32,715 nucleotides of DNA. Origin: Bacteroidota bacterium. GTDB taxonomy: Bacteria > Bacteroidota > Bacteroidia > Chitinophagales > Chitinophagaceae. The position numbers were made by a program, and so were the translations under genes. The stretch spans positions 1 through 32,715 of the forward strand of contig JAFDXY010000025.1 of NCBI GenBank assembly GCA_018267725.1, in the 5' to 3' direction. Under the pieces are notes generated by a model, which was given only the letters and a program-made list of their open reading frames with translations, had not been told where the DNA came from and did not search any database. Shown here one piece after another: positions 1 to 7,806 of the stretch. The first letter of the stretch is position 1. Each line of letters opens with the position of its first letter.

Positions 1-4
1 TATT

Positions 5-820
5 ATGAAGAAAATTTATTTGTTAAGTACCGCAATTATAGGTTTATTAATTGCTTGCAAAAACAAACCAACTGATAAACCTGCAACCGATTCAGCAAAA
101 ACAGTTGCAACAAAACCAACTCCAATGTCGCCCATAAAATATGATAGTTCTAAACGTTATATTTTTTTAACATGGGATGATTCTCCGCAACCACCGGGCA
201 CTACCAATTGCCGATTAGTGTTTAAACAAGAAGGCGTTAAAGCAACATTTTTTTCTGTAGGGTTTAATCAGGTTGGACCTTTCAAAAAAAGATTAATAGA
301 TTCTATAAGAAATGAATATCCTCAATTTTTATTAGCCAACCATAGTTTCTCGCATGGCTTTAATGATAAGTATGCAAAGTTTTATGCAACGCCCGATAGT
401 GCTTATGCAGATTTTATGCGAAACGAAAAAGAATTACAAATACCTGTAAAAATTATTCGTCTTCCTGGAAATAATACTTGGGCTACTAACGGAAAAATTC
501 ATGGGCAAAAAGCTGATAATGCTTTAATAAAAAGATTAGATGCAGAAGGGTATAAAATTGTTGGTTGGGATTTAGAATGGGGACAAAACGGAAAGAAAAA
601 AGAACCAAGAGAAAGTGTTGATCAACTAATAAAAATGCTTAATCAAAAATTTGATGATGGTATGACGAATGAACAAAATATGATTGTTATTTTATCTCAC
701 GATAGATTATTTGAGAAAAAACAATATGCAGATTCATTAGCAAAATTTATTCAAGTTTTAAAACAAGACCCTCGCAATGTTTTTGAAACCATAGATCATT
801 ATCCGGGCATTCAAAAATAA
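5..820 (+). CDS. Polysaccharide deacetylase (NodB-like) lipoprotein
   Basis: Predicted metal-dependent carbohydrate esterase that removes acetyl groups from a glycan; the substrate is not determinable here. The N-terminus has a lipoprotein signal ending LLIAC, with Cys18 as the likely lipidated residue, followed by a Lys/Thr/Pro-rich linker to about residue 45, so it should sit on the membrane facing the periplasm. NodB-type motifs are visible: TWDD at 56-59 (usual form TFDD), the metal-binding pair His113/His117 in NHSFSHGF, RLPG at 152-155, and a late LSHD with His232. At 271 residues it fits a single NodB domain plus signal. It is convergent with rnc, whose stop lies 31 bases away. Family assignment is firm; the role is inferred. 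Confidence 0.85.
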   Translation: MKKIYLLSTAIIGLLIACKNKPTDKPATDSAKTVATKPTPMSPIKYDSSKRYIFLTWDDSPQPPGTTNCRLVFKQEGVKATFFSVGFNQVGPFKKRLIDSIRNEYPQFLLANHSFSHGFNDKYAKFYATPDSAYADFMRNEKELQIPVKIIRLPGNNTWATNGKIHGQKADNALIKRLDAEGYKIVGWDLEWGQNGKKKEPRESVDQLIKMLNQKFDDGMTNEQNMIVILSHDRLFEKKQYADSLAKFIQVLKQDPRNVFETIDHYPGIQK

Positions 821-851
821 AATAGCTTTTTAGCGGTTAGAGTTTTAGAAA

Positions 852-1553
852 TTATATACCAAGTATAGCAATAGCGTTTTGGGCGGCTAATTGACTGGCA
901 TCTTTTTTATTGTAGCCTTTACCTTGAGATAGAATTGTGCCATCTAACACAGCGTTAATGGTAAATAATCTTCTGCCGCCTTCAAATTTTTCTTCGGCTA
1001 AATCAAACGATAAAGCTCTGCCGTTTTTGCTTGCCCAACCTATTAATTTATTTTTTAAATTAATATCAATTAATTCTAAATCATCTACAAACATGTGTGG
1101 AATAACAATGGTTTTTAAAACCCATTTTTGTGTTTTTAAATAACCTTTGTCTAAATAAACAGCACCTACAATTGCTTCTAAAGTATTACCAAAAATTTGA
1201 CTGTTTTTAAGAGCATTATCAAACTTATTATACAAAGCAATTCTTTTCAAACCCATTTTTATGGCAATATCATTTAACTGTTGCCTATTAACCATTTTGC
1301 TACGCATTTCGGTTAAAAAGCCTTCTTCTTTATAAGGGTATCGTTTAAACAAATAATCGGCAACAATGGCACTAAGTACGGCATCGCCTAAATACTCAAG
1401 TCGTTCATTATTTTCATTAGGTGCATCTTTAACAGAACGGTGGCTTAATGCAGTTTTATATAACAATGTATTACCTGGTTTTATACCAAGTACATTTTGA
1501 ATACTTTTATCAAATGAAGAAGTTGGCTTTAATAATCTGTTTAGTAACTCCAC
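852..1553 (-). CDS. rnc: Ribonuclease III
   Basis: Double-strand-specific endoribonuclease that processes rRNA precursors and structured mRNAs. At 233 residues it has the normal length and architecture: a catalytic RNase III domain with the signature NERLEYLGD (49-57) and a second acidic patch around Glu126 (TLEAIVGAVYLDKGY), then a C-terminal double-stranded RNA-binding domain (about 165-233, including KKDASQLAAQNA). The start lies 4 bases after the fabF stop on the same strand, so it is probably co-transcribed as the third gene of acpP-fabF-rnc, an order common in bacteria. Nothing about the protein looks unusual. Confidence 0.97.
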   Translation of the reverse strand: MELLNRLLKPTSSFDKSIQNVLGIKPGNTLLYKTALSHRSVKDAPNENNERLEYLGDAVLSAIVADYLFKRYPYKEEGFLTEMRSKMVNRQQLNDIAIKMGLKRIALYNKFDNALKNSQIFGNTLEAIVGAVYLDKGYLKTQKWVLKTIVIPHMFVDDLELIDINLKNKLIGWASKNGRALSFDLAEEKFEGGRRLFTINAVLDGTILSQGKGYNKKDASQLAAQNAIAILGI

Positions 1554-1557
1554 TATG

Positions 1558-2811
1558 TTATGCTACAAATTTTTTTACAATTACACAAGCATTGTGCCCG
1601 CCAAAACCAAACGTATTACTTAATGCTGCATTAACGGTTCTTTTTTGTGCTGCATTAAATGTGAAATTAATTTTTGGATCTAAATCCGGATCATCGGTAA
1701 AATGGTTAATGGTTGGTGGTACTACATCATGCACTACACTTTGTACACAGGCAATTGCTTCTATTACACCGGCTGCTCCCAAACAATGGCCTGTCATAGA
1801 TTTGGTAGAACTGATATTCATGTTGTAAATATGTTCTCCAAATACATGCATTATAGCTTTTACTTCAGGAATATCGCCTGCCGGAGTAGAAGTTCCGTGT
1901 GTGTTAATATAATCTATGTTTTCAGGTTTCATGCCCGCATCATCTAAAGCCACAAGCATTACATTTTTGGCTCCTAAACCTTCGGGGTGTGGTGCGGTAA
2001 TATGGTGTGCATCGGCAGTGGCACCGCCTCCTGCAATTTCGCAATAAATTTTTGCTCCTCTTGCTAAAGCATGTTCTAATTCTTCTAACACTAACATTCC
2101 TGCTGCTTCGCCCATTACAAAGCCATCACGGTCTTTATCGTATGGTCGGCTGGCTGTTTTGGGGTCATCATTTCTTTCACTCATTGCTTTCATGGCATTA
2201 AAACCACCAACGCCTGCTTGGCTAATAACGGCTTCGCTTCCACCTGCTAAAATAATATCGGCTTTACCTAAACGTAATAAATTATATGCTTCTATAATGG
2301 CATTGGTACTGCTGGCACAGGCACTTACTACAGCAAAGTTTGGTCCGCGTAAATTATGACGCATGCTTATTTGCCCTGCAGCAATATCTAATATCATTTT
2401 AGGAATAAAGAATGGATTGAAACGTGGTGTACCATCGCCTTTGGCAAATTCTATAACCTCGTTTTGAAAAGTAATTAAACCACCAATACCACTTGCAAAT
2501 ACAACGCCTACTCTGTCAGGGTTTATATTGTCTTTATTAAGGTTGGCATCATTCATTGCTTGATCACTTACGTGCAATGCAAATTGTGTAAAACGATCAA
2601 TTTTTCTGGCTTCTTTTCTATCTAAAAAGGTAGTAGGTTCAAAATTTTTTACCTCGCAGGCAAATTTTGTTCTAAATTTTTCTGCATCAAATTGTTTAAT
2701 AAAATCTGCACCGGAAACACCATTTACAAGATTGTTCCAATAATCTTCTAAATTGTTTCCTAATGGTGTTAAAGCTCCTATACCTGTAACAACTACTCTT
2801 TTTAGTTTCAT
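1558..2811 (-). CDS. fabF: 3-oxoacyl-[acyl-carrier-protein] synthase II
   Basis: Condensing enzyme of type II fatty acid synthesis: it extends acyl-ACP with malonyl-ACP. I place the start at the Met of MKLKRVVVTG (ATG complement at 2809-2811) because this matches the usual KAS II N-terminus; an in-frame Met 13 codons upstream would add a lysine-rich tail with no family counterpart. This gives 417 residues. The catalytic triad is visible: Cys165 in VVSACASS, His305 in NTHGTSTP, and His342 in KSMTGHCLGAAG. It lies downstream of acpP and just upstream of rnc. The hairpin between acpP and fabF may lower fabF expression relative to acpP (inference). Confidence 0.97.
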   Translation of the reverse strand: MKLKRVVVTGIGALTPLGNNLEDYWNNLVNGVSGADFIKQFDAEKFRTKFACEVKNFEPTTFLDRKEARKIDRFTQFALHVSDQAMNDANLNKDNINPDRVGVVFASGIGGLITFQNEVIEFAKGDGTPRFNPFFIPKMILDIAAGQISMRHNLRGPNFAVVSACASSTNAIIEAYNLLRLGKADIILAGGSEAVISQAGVGGFNAMKAMSERNDDPKTASRPYDKDRDGFVMGEAAGMLVLEELEHALARGAKIYCEIAGGGATADAHHITAPHPEGLGAKNVMLVALDDAGMKPENIDYINTHGTSTPAGDIPEVKAIMHVFGEHIYNMNISSTKSMTGHCLGAAGVIEAIACVQSVVHDVVPPTINHFTDDPDLDPKINFTFNAAQKRTVNAALSNTFGFGGHNACVIVKKFVA

Positions 2812-2971
2812 GTTTTTTGTTTTTATTGTTCGTTTTAGAACAAAATTCATTTATTGCTAAATGAAGGTTGAAGTTTAAAAAAACTTCTTAAAATATATTT
2901 GAAAATAAATTTTACTGCAATTATACAACCAAGCTTTAAAACTTACCTAAAAACTACAACAAAAATAAATG

Positions 2972-3043
2972 CCTGTAATGATAATCCGCCTTTCTTTTAG
3001 CAATTTGCTTTATGAAAGACGGATTAAATTATTACTTTACAGG
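2972..3043 (-). terminator. Long imperfect hairpin between acpP and fabF
   Basis: CCTGTAA at 2972 pairs with TTTACAGG ending at 3043, and the inner arms CCGCCTTTC and GAAAGACGG extend the stem, with AGCA/TGCT near the tip. It starts just after the acpP stop codon. No clear T-run follows on the minus strand, so it may be a leaky terminator, an mRNA stabiliser or an RNase III site rather than a strong terminator. Confidence 0.5.
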
Positions 3044-3050
3044 AAGTTGA

Positions 3051-3287
3051 TTACTTAGCATTTTCCTCCAAGTATGCAACAGCTTGACCTACAGTGGTAA
3101 TAGTTTCAGCTTGCTCATCCGGAATGGAGATGTTGAATTCTTTTTCAAATTCCATAATTAATTCAACGGTATCCAAAGAATCGGCACCGAGGTCGTTGGT
3201 AAAAGATGCTTCATTGGTTACTTCACCTTCATCTACGCCCAACTTGTCAACAATAATTTTTTTCACTCTTGTAGCGATGTCTGACAT
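3051..3287 (-). CDS. acpP: Acyl carrier protein
   Basis: Small acidic carrier of growing acyl chains on a 4'-phosphopantetheine arm, cytosolic. It has 78 residues, the usual length. The modification serine is Ser37 in the invariant [12 protein letters not shown] motif, and the acidic helix II ([13 protein letters not shown]) follows. It is the first gene of acpP-fabF-rnc on the minus strand. A good promoter candidate lies 24-52 bases upstream of the start. A hairpin follows the stop, which fits ACP being needed in much larger amounts than the downstream enzymes. Confidence 0.98.
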   Translation of the reverse strand: MSDIATRVKKIIVDKLGVDEGEVTNEASFTNDLGADSLDTVELIMEFEKEFNISIPDEQAETITTVGQAVAYLEENAK

Positions 3288-3310
3288 TGTAAAAAGTTTT
3301 GTTACGGTTG

Positions 3311-3339
3311 CAAAAATATAGTTTTTAGCATAATAGCAA
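3311..3339 (-). promoter_or_regulatory. Predicted acpP promoter (Bacteroidota type)
   Basis: On the minus strand TTG (3337-3339), an 18-base spacer and TATTTTTG (3311-3318) match the Bacteroidota sigma-A pattern TTG...TAnnTTTG. It lies 24 bases upstream of the acpP start codon. Motif match only. Confidence 0.6.
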
Positions 3340-3384
3340 GCGTTTCGGTAATTTTTGTTTCCACATTATAAAAAAGCTTGTGTT

Positions 3385-5823
3385 TTATTCTTTTAAAAAG
3401 CCGTATTGGTACACTTTGGGTTCTATTTTAGCGGCAAGTTGTTTTAGTTTATCTCTAAGATTACTAATTAAGTTTGTATAAGTTTCGTCTGAACTTTTAT
3501 TATTCATTTTTCCTTTATCGTTTCTGCCTTGAAAATATTCTCTTATATCGTATAAAGAAGCATTAACATTACAATTAGGTTGTTGGTGATAATATTTCCA
3601 AAGCTCACGGCCTGCATTAAACACCTCTTTTGCTGTTGTTGAAAATTGCAAAGGCATTTGGTTATAAGGCACTTCAGGCTCAAATAAAATATTTAAAATA
3701 TATGTAGATTTTTGCGGAGGTTTTGGTTTCCCTTTTATATAATCTGTTATAAAATTACTATCAAACTTTTCTCTTGCATTTACTTCTTGTTCTGTAAATG
3801 GAATCCAATAGTTTGTGCCATCTTTACTTGAGATTCTGTTTTGCCCATGAAATAGTGTAAATGCCAGACAATCGGTTTTAAATTCTTTATCATTTTCCCA
3901 ATTATCATTTGGATATAAAAATTGGTCTCTATCATTTAACCAACTGGCTTCAATGCAATGGCGTACAGAAAAATATATACATCCTTGAATTATATTTTTA
4001 AAAGTAAAATTCCAAAAATTAAAATGTTCTATTCCCTTATTAATTGCTAAATATAGCTGCCCGTTATGTTGGAAATCAGGAGCAGGGTTGCATAAAAATC
4101 CTATTCCAGAAATTGTTTTATCATCATATTTTTTAATCCATTGATTAATACTTTGTGGTAAATCTCCATAAAATGTTTTTACTCCAATTTTCTCAATATC
4201 TTCATTGTAAGCGTTACAAGTAATTTCTTCAATTTTTTCATTTAAGCTCAAATCCCAAATAGTGAAACCGATTGGGAAACTTCCTTTAACATTGTCAAAG
4301 GTGTCGGCTGGAACAACAAAACCGTTTAAATATTTTGCATTGAAAAAATTTTTAAACTTAGTAAAATTTGAACCCTGAATGAATTTTAATTTAGAGAACT
4401 GTGCAAGTATGCAATTGGGAATTTTATCACAAACTTGTGCCATAAACAAAGCAAATATTTCGTTGCTTGCATTACCGATTTTACTTTTGAAATAATTGTT
4501 GGCTTTATGATTAATTGAGACGCCTGTTTTATTTTTTCCTGTACCTGTTACAGTTGTTGCAGTAGTTGCTTCTGCATAAGGAGGGTTTATATATATAATT
4601 AATTTTTTACGTTTATTTTCATCGTTAATAATATTCTGTAAAGGTTGTGGCAGTTTTGTAAAATCATCATTCAAAAAATCAAACTGAAAAACATGATCGT
4701 GTAATAGGTTGGCACCATTAGTAATACGGTCGTGCATTACTTCAACATCTTGCTTATCAAGCGTACTTGCCCAAATATTATATTTATTGGTAAGCCCTGT
4801 AAGCAAATTACCCGTGCCGGCAGCACAATCCCACACATAATATTCATCTTGCCAATTTTCTCCTAAAACATCCGATAAATATTTTTGAGAAAGCTCTACC
4901 CAAATTTGCGGTGTAAAAAAACTTCCTTTACGTTCACGCACATCTTGCGGAACCAATAAATCTCTACGTTCTACAATATAATCCCAATACTCTTCTTTAG
5001 GCGGACGCTCGTACTTATTCCAAAATTGTGTATGAGCAAGTTGTTTATCATTAAACTGCGTATAAACAATATCAAACATTCCCATATCATTCAAACGCCT
5101 ATCTAACTCATAAATATTTTTCTCTAACCTTACAAACAATTGCTCTTTAAGTGTTTTATTATCATGTGCAATTAAATCTGCCAAATAAAAATCTGCTTCA
5201 ATAACACTTTTCTTTTTAGCATTATCCCAATTCATAACAATACTTGGCTTTACATTAACAAGCCATTTATTAAACACCGAAATAAAATTATTTTTATCAA
5301 TTCTGGTTTTGGTTAAACCAAATTTTCCTGCAATAAAATTATTTTTTATAAAACGCTTTAGTTCAATTTCATCGTTAATATAATTAAACAAAAGAGCTTT
5401 TGCATCTATAACATTTTTTACTTTATTGTAAATAAGTTTAAACTCTTTTGTATTGTAATTTGAAGGAGTAACCGTCCAATTAAAATCGTTTAAATAAAAT
5501 ACATCATGAATTTCATTGTAAGGAATAAATGCAATTTTTTCTCCATCAAAAGCACCTAAAAACGGTGGAGGTAAAAACTTATCAAAAGTTCTTGCTTTAC
5601 CAATAGTAAGTATAAGTTGTGTAATAGAATTATAAGCATCTGCCGAACCCTTTTTTGCTTCTGCCCACAACAAAGATTCTGTTTCAAAAATTTCTTTTTG
5701 ATGTTGGTGCATACAAACACAAAAATCTACATTGCCAATAATTTTACTGCAATCGTACAGCCAAAAATAATCTTGAGCTATTTTGTTTTTAAGTTCTTCT
5801 TCTCTAATATTTTGATACTTCAT
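3385..5823 (-). CDS. Type IIG-like restriction-modification protein (nuclease + N6-adenine methylase)
   Basis: Predicted single-chain restriction-modification enzyme of 812 residues. The methylase core is clear: a GSFFTP segment (300-305) as in gamma-class enzymes, the SAM-binding motif WDCAAGTGNLL (331-341), and the catalytic motif NPPY (413-416), typical of N6-adenine methylases. The N-terminus shows a plausible PD-(D/E)XK nuclease: Asp33 in GNVDF, Glu55-Ala-Lys57 in WAEAKKG, and Gln69 in ITQL. The roughly 300 residues after the methylase core are the likely target-recognition region. It is smaller than many type IIG enzymes (about 900-1200) and has no partner methylase, specificity or nuclease gene beside it. 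Its neighbours are housekeeping genes, suggesting an insertion between acpP and rarA. The methylase call is firm; active cleavage is inference. An orphan methylase with a dead nuclease remains possible. Confidence 0.8.
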   Translation of the reverse strand: MKYQNIREEELKNKIAQDYFWLYDCSKIIGNVDFCVCMHQHQKEIFETESLLWAEAKKGSADAYNSITQLILTIGKARTFDKFLPPPFLGAFDGEKIAFIPYNEIHDVFYLNDFNWTVTPSNYNTKEFKLIYNKVKNVIDAKALLFNYINDEIELKRFIKNNFIAGKFGLTKTRIDKNNFISVFNKWLVNVKPSIVMNWDNAKKKSVIEADFYLADLIAHDNKTLKEQLFVRLEKNIYELDRRLNDMGMFDIVYTQFNDKQLAHTQFWNKYERPPKEEYWDYIVERRDLLVPQDVRERKGSFFTPQIWVELSQKYLSDVLGENWQDEYYVWDCAAGTGNLLTGLTNKYNIWASTLDKQDVEVMHDRITNGANLLHDHVFQFDFLNDDFTKLPQPLQNIINDENKRKKLIIYINPPYAEATTATTVTGTGKNKTGVSINHKANNYFKSKIGNASNEIFALFMAQVCDKIPNCILAQFSKLKFIQGSNFTKFKNFFNAKYLNGFVVPADTFDNVKGSFPIGFTIWDLSLNEKIEEITCNAYNEDIEKIGVKTFYGDLPQSINQWIKKYDDKTISGIGFLCNPAPDFQHNGQLYLAINKGIEHFNFWNFTFKNIIQGCIYFSVRHCIEASWLNDRDQFLYPNDNWENDKEFKTDCLAFTLFHGQNRISSKDGTNYWIPFTEQEVNAREKFDSNFITDYIKGKPKPPQKSTYILNILFEPEVPYNQMPLQFSTTAKEVFNAGRELWKYYHQQPNCNVNASLYDIREYFQGRNDKGKMNNKSSDETYTNLISNLRDKLKQLAAKIEPKVYQYGFLKE

Positions 5824-5826
5824 TTA

Positions 5827-5864
5827 TATATTGCGTTTAACAATATTATTTAATATGCAATATA
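5827..5864. promoter_or_regulatory. Inverted repeat directly upstream of the restriction-methylase gene
   Basis: TATATTGC (5827-5834) and GCAATATA (5857-5864) are perfect 8-base inverted arms separated by 22 bases. They fill the 42-base gap between the rarA stop and the methylase start. This could be an operator or an mRNA hairpin near the start codon; no regulator gene is nearby. Confidence 0.35.
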
Positions 5865-5865
5865 A

Positions 5866-7131
5866 TTAATAACCATATTTTTCTTTCCATTTATCTTTTA
5901 AAAATTTTCTCAACTCATTTTCTCTGGCATTGTTTCCGGGTGTATATAATGTTTGCCCTTTAATTTCATTAGGTAAATATTCTTGCTCAATAAAATTATT
6001 TTCTCCGTTATGCGAATATTGATAATTTTTTGCATAATCTAAATTTTTCATTAATTGAGTTGGAGCATTACGAAGATGAAGTGGAACGGGCAAATCTCCA
6101 TACTTGGCAACCAACATTTCTGCATTACTTATTGCAGTTACGGCTGCATTACTTTTAGGAGAAGTTGCCAAGTAAATTGCACATTGCGATAAAATAATTC
6201 TTGCTTCAGGAAAACCAATTTTATTAACTGCATCAAAACTTGCATTAGCCAATAACAAAGCATTAGGGTTAGCATTGCCAATATCTTCACTTGCTAGTAT
6301 AACTAACCTTCTTGCAATAAATTTTACATCTTCTCCGCCCGCAATCATTCTTGCTAACCAATATACTGCTGCATTGGCATCGCTACCGCGAATACTTTTT
6401 ATAAATGCCGAAATAATATCGTAATGCTGCTCGCCTTGCTTATCATATAAAGCAATTTTTTGTTGAGCAATTTTCATTACAAAATCATCTGTAATAATTA
6501 TTTCTTTTTGTGTGAAAGAATTTACAACCAACTCAAATAAATTTAGCAGTTTTCTTGCATCTCCGCCACTAATATTTATTAAAGCAGAAGTTTCTTTTAA
6601 TTGAATTGTTTTTTCTTTTAATATAATATCTGTAGCAAGTGTGTGTTGTAATAATTTTTCTAAATCTTTTTGTTGCAAAGCTTTTAAAACATATACTTGG
6701 CAACGACTTAATAAAGCCGAATTAACCTCAAACGAAGGGTTTTCTGTTGTTGCACCAATTAATGTAATAATGCCTTTTTCTGCTGCACCCAATAAAGCAT
6801 CTTGTTGACCTTTATTAAACCTGTGAATTTCATCTATAAACAAAATAGCATTTGCAGTTTGTTTGGCTTGCTCAATTACTTCACGCACATCTTTAACACC
6901 GCTGCTTATGGCACTTAATTGAAAATACGGAGCCGATAAACTATGTGCAATAATATTGGCAATAGTTGTTTTACCAACACCTGGCGGGCCCCATAAAATT
7001 ATAGAAGGTATTTTACCGTTTTCAACAGCCGTTCTTAAAATACTTTCTTTACCTGTTAAATGTTCTTGCCCCACTAAATCGTCTAATGTTTTAGGACGCA
7101 TTCTTTCGGCTAATGGAGCAATGGTATTCAT
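5866..7131 (-). CDS. rarA: Replication-associated recombination protein A (AAA+ ATPase)
   Basis: AAA+ ATPase of the RarA/MgsA/WRNIP1 family, related to clamp-loader subunits and acting at stalled replication forks. At 421 residues it has the expected length. Walker A is GPPGVGKT (48-55), Walker B is ILFIDEIHRF (Asp100-Glu101), and the sensor region contains GATTENPSFEVN. The C-terminal part carries the family features SDANAAVYWLARMI and PLHLRNAPT. The gene begins 1 base after the stop of the upstream four-helix membrane protein, so the two are probably co-transcribed. The restriction-methylase gene follows it 42 bases downstream. Confidence 0.96.
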   Translation of the reverse strand: MNTIAPLAERMRPKTLDDLVGQEHLTGKESILRTAVENGKIPSIILWGPPGVGKTTIANIIAHSLSAPYFQLSAISSGVKDVREVIEQAKQTANAILFIDEIHRFNKGQQDALLGAAEKGIITLIGATTENPSFEVNSALLSRCQVYVLKALQQKDLEKLLQHTLATDIILKEKTIQLKETSALINISGGDARKLLNLFELVVNSFTQKEIIITDDFVMKIAQQKIALYDKQGEQHYDIISAFIKSIRGSDANAAVYWLARMIAGGEDVKFIARRLVILASEDIGNANPNALLLANASFDAVNKIGFPEARIILSQCAIYLATSPKSNAAVTAISNAEMLVAKYGDLPVPLHLRNAPTQLMKNLDYAKNYQYSHNGENNFIEQEYLPNEIKGQTLYTPGNNARENELRKFLKDKWKEKYGY

Positions 7132-7132
7132 A

Positions 7133-7693
7133 TTAATGTAAAGTAGTATTTTGATTATTATTAATTATAGAACTATTGTGTTGCTTAATTAATTTATACG
7201 TTTCGTAAATGTGTATTAATAATGTGGTGGCAAACAAAATCATAAAATACATAACACCTTTAAGTGTTGCAATCATTGTTTCGGTACTTATTTGTTTTGC
7301 AGCAGGATTATTTTTTTGCATAGTAAAAAATTCATGCACAAATTGACTAATAACTGACGGATTGTAAAGTGTAAATAAACCGTTTATTAAAAACAATAAA
7401 CTGAAAATAATGGTAATGAAAGAAGAAATTCTAATAAGCTTAATTAATTTTTGTTTACAAGTTTTTTTATTTTCTACCACTTTAATAAAAAATATAAAAC
7501 TGGTTATTATATAAATAATTACGCTGCTAAAAATTATAAAAGGAAAAAATAATGCAATATTGGCAAAAGCCATTAAAAGCATTAACAAACAAATAATACT
7601 AAAAAACGCAGCAACAACTAAAAGTAAATACGAAATAATTCGGTAGGGTAGCAGAGCATTCATTGTGTAAATTTTTAATGCAATATGCAACAA
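7133..7693 (-). CDS. Four-helix membrane protein, unknown function
   Basis: I do not recognise a named family. The 186 residues contain four clear hydrophobic segments (roughly 17-42, 47-72, 88-112 and 145-165) and a polar Asn-rich C-terminus. A second Met 10 codons in (MNALLPYR, start at 7663) is an equally good or better start because it places the first helix near the N-terminus. The stop is 1 base from the rarA start, indicating an operon, but no functional link to rarA is obvious. Coding potential is supported by length, codon pattern and the regular membrane layout. Confidence 0.7.
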   Translation of the reverse strand: MLHIALKIYTMNALLPYRIISYLLLVVAAFFSIICLLMLLMAFANIALFFPFIIFSSVIIYIITSFIFFIKVVENKKTCKQKLIKLIRISSFITIIFSLLFLINGLFTLYNPSVISQFVHEFFTMQKNNPAAKQISTETMIATLKGVMYFMILFATTLLIHIYETYKLIKQHNSSIINNNQNTTLH

Positions 7694-7743
7694 AAATTGG
7701 CAGATAACAATTTTGAATTATTGCTTACTATTGCTACAAATAA

Positions 7744-7777
7744 AAACCTATAAGTTTTAAAATTTACTTATAGGTTT
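7744..7777 (-). terminator. Terminator of aspS
   Basis: Perfect 11-base stem (AAACCTATAAG, 7744-7754, with CTTATAGGTTT, 7767-7777), followed on the minus strand by TTTTTAT. It lies 30 bases past the aspS stop. Confidence 0.8.
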
Positions 7778-7806
7778 TGTTTTTAAGAATAGTAAAATTT
7801 TATTAA

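Noticed and set aside
1448..1828. 126-codon plus-strand frame across the rnc/fabF junction
   Set aside because: Fully antisense to two firmly identified genes, no family resemblance, Cys/Leu-rich as expected of a shadow frame.
3385..5823. BREX PglX or type I HsdM
   Set aside because: PglX is usually about 1100-1200 residues and comes with brxC, pglZ and others; HsdM comes with hsdS and hsdR. None of these lies nearby.
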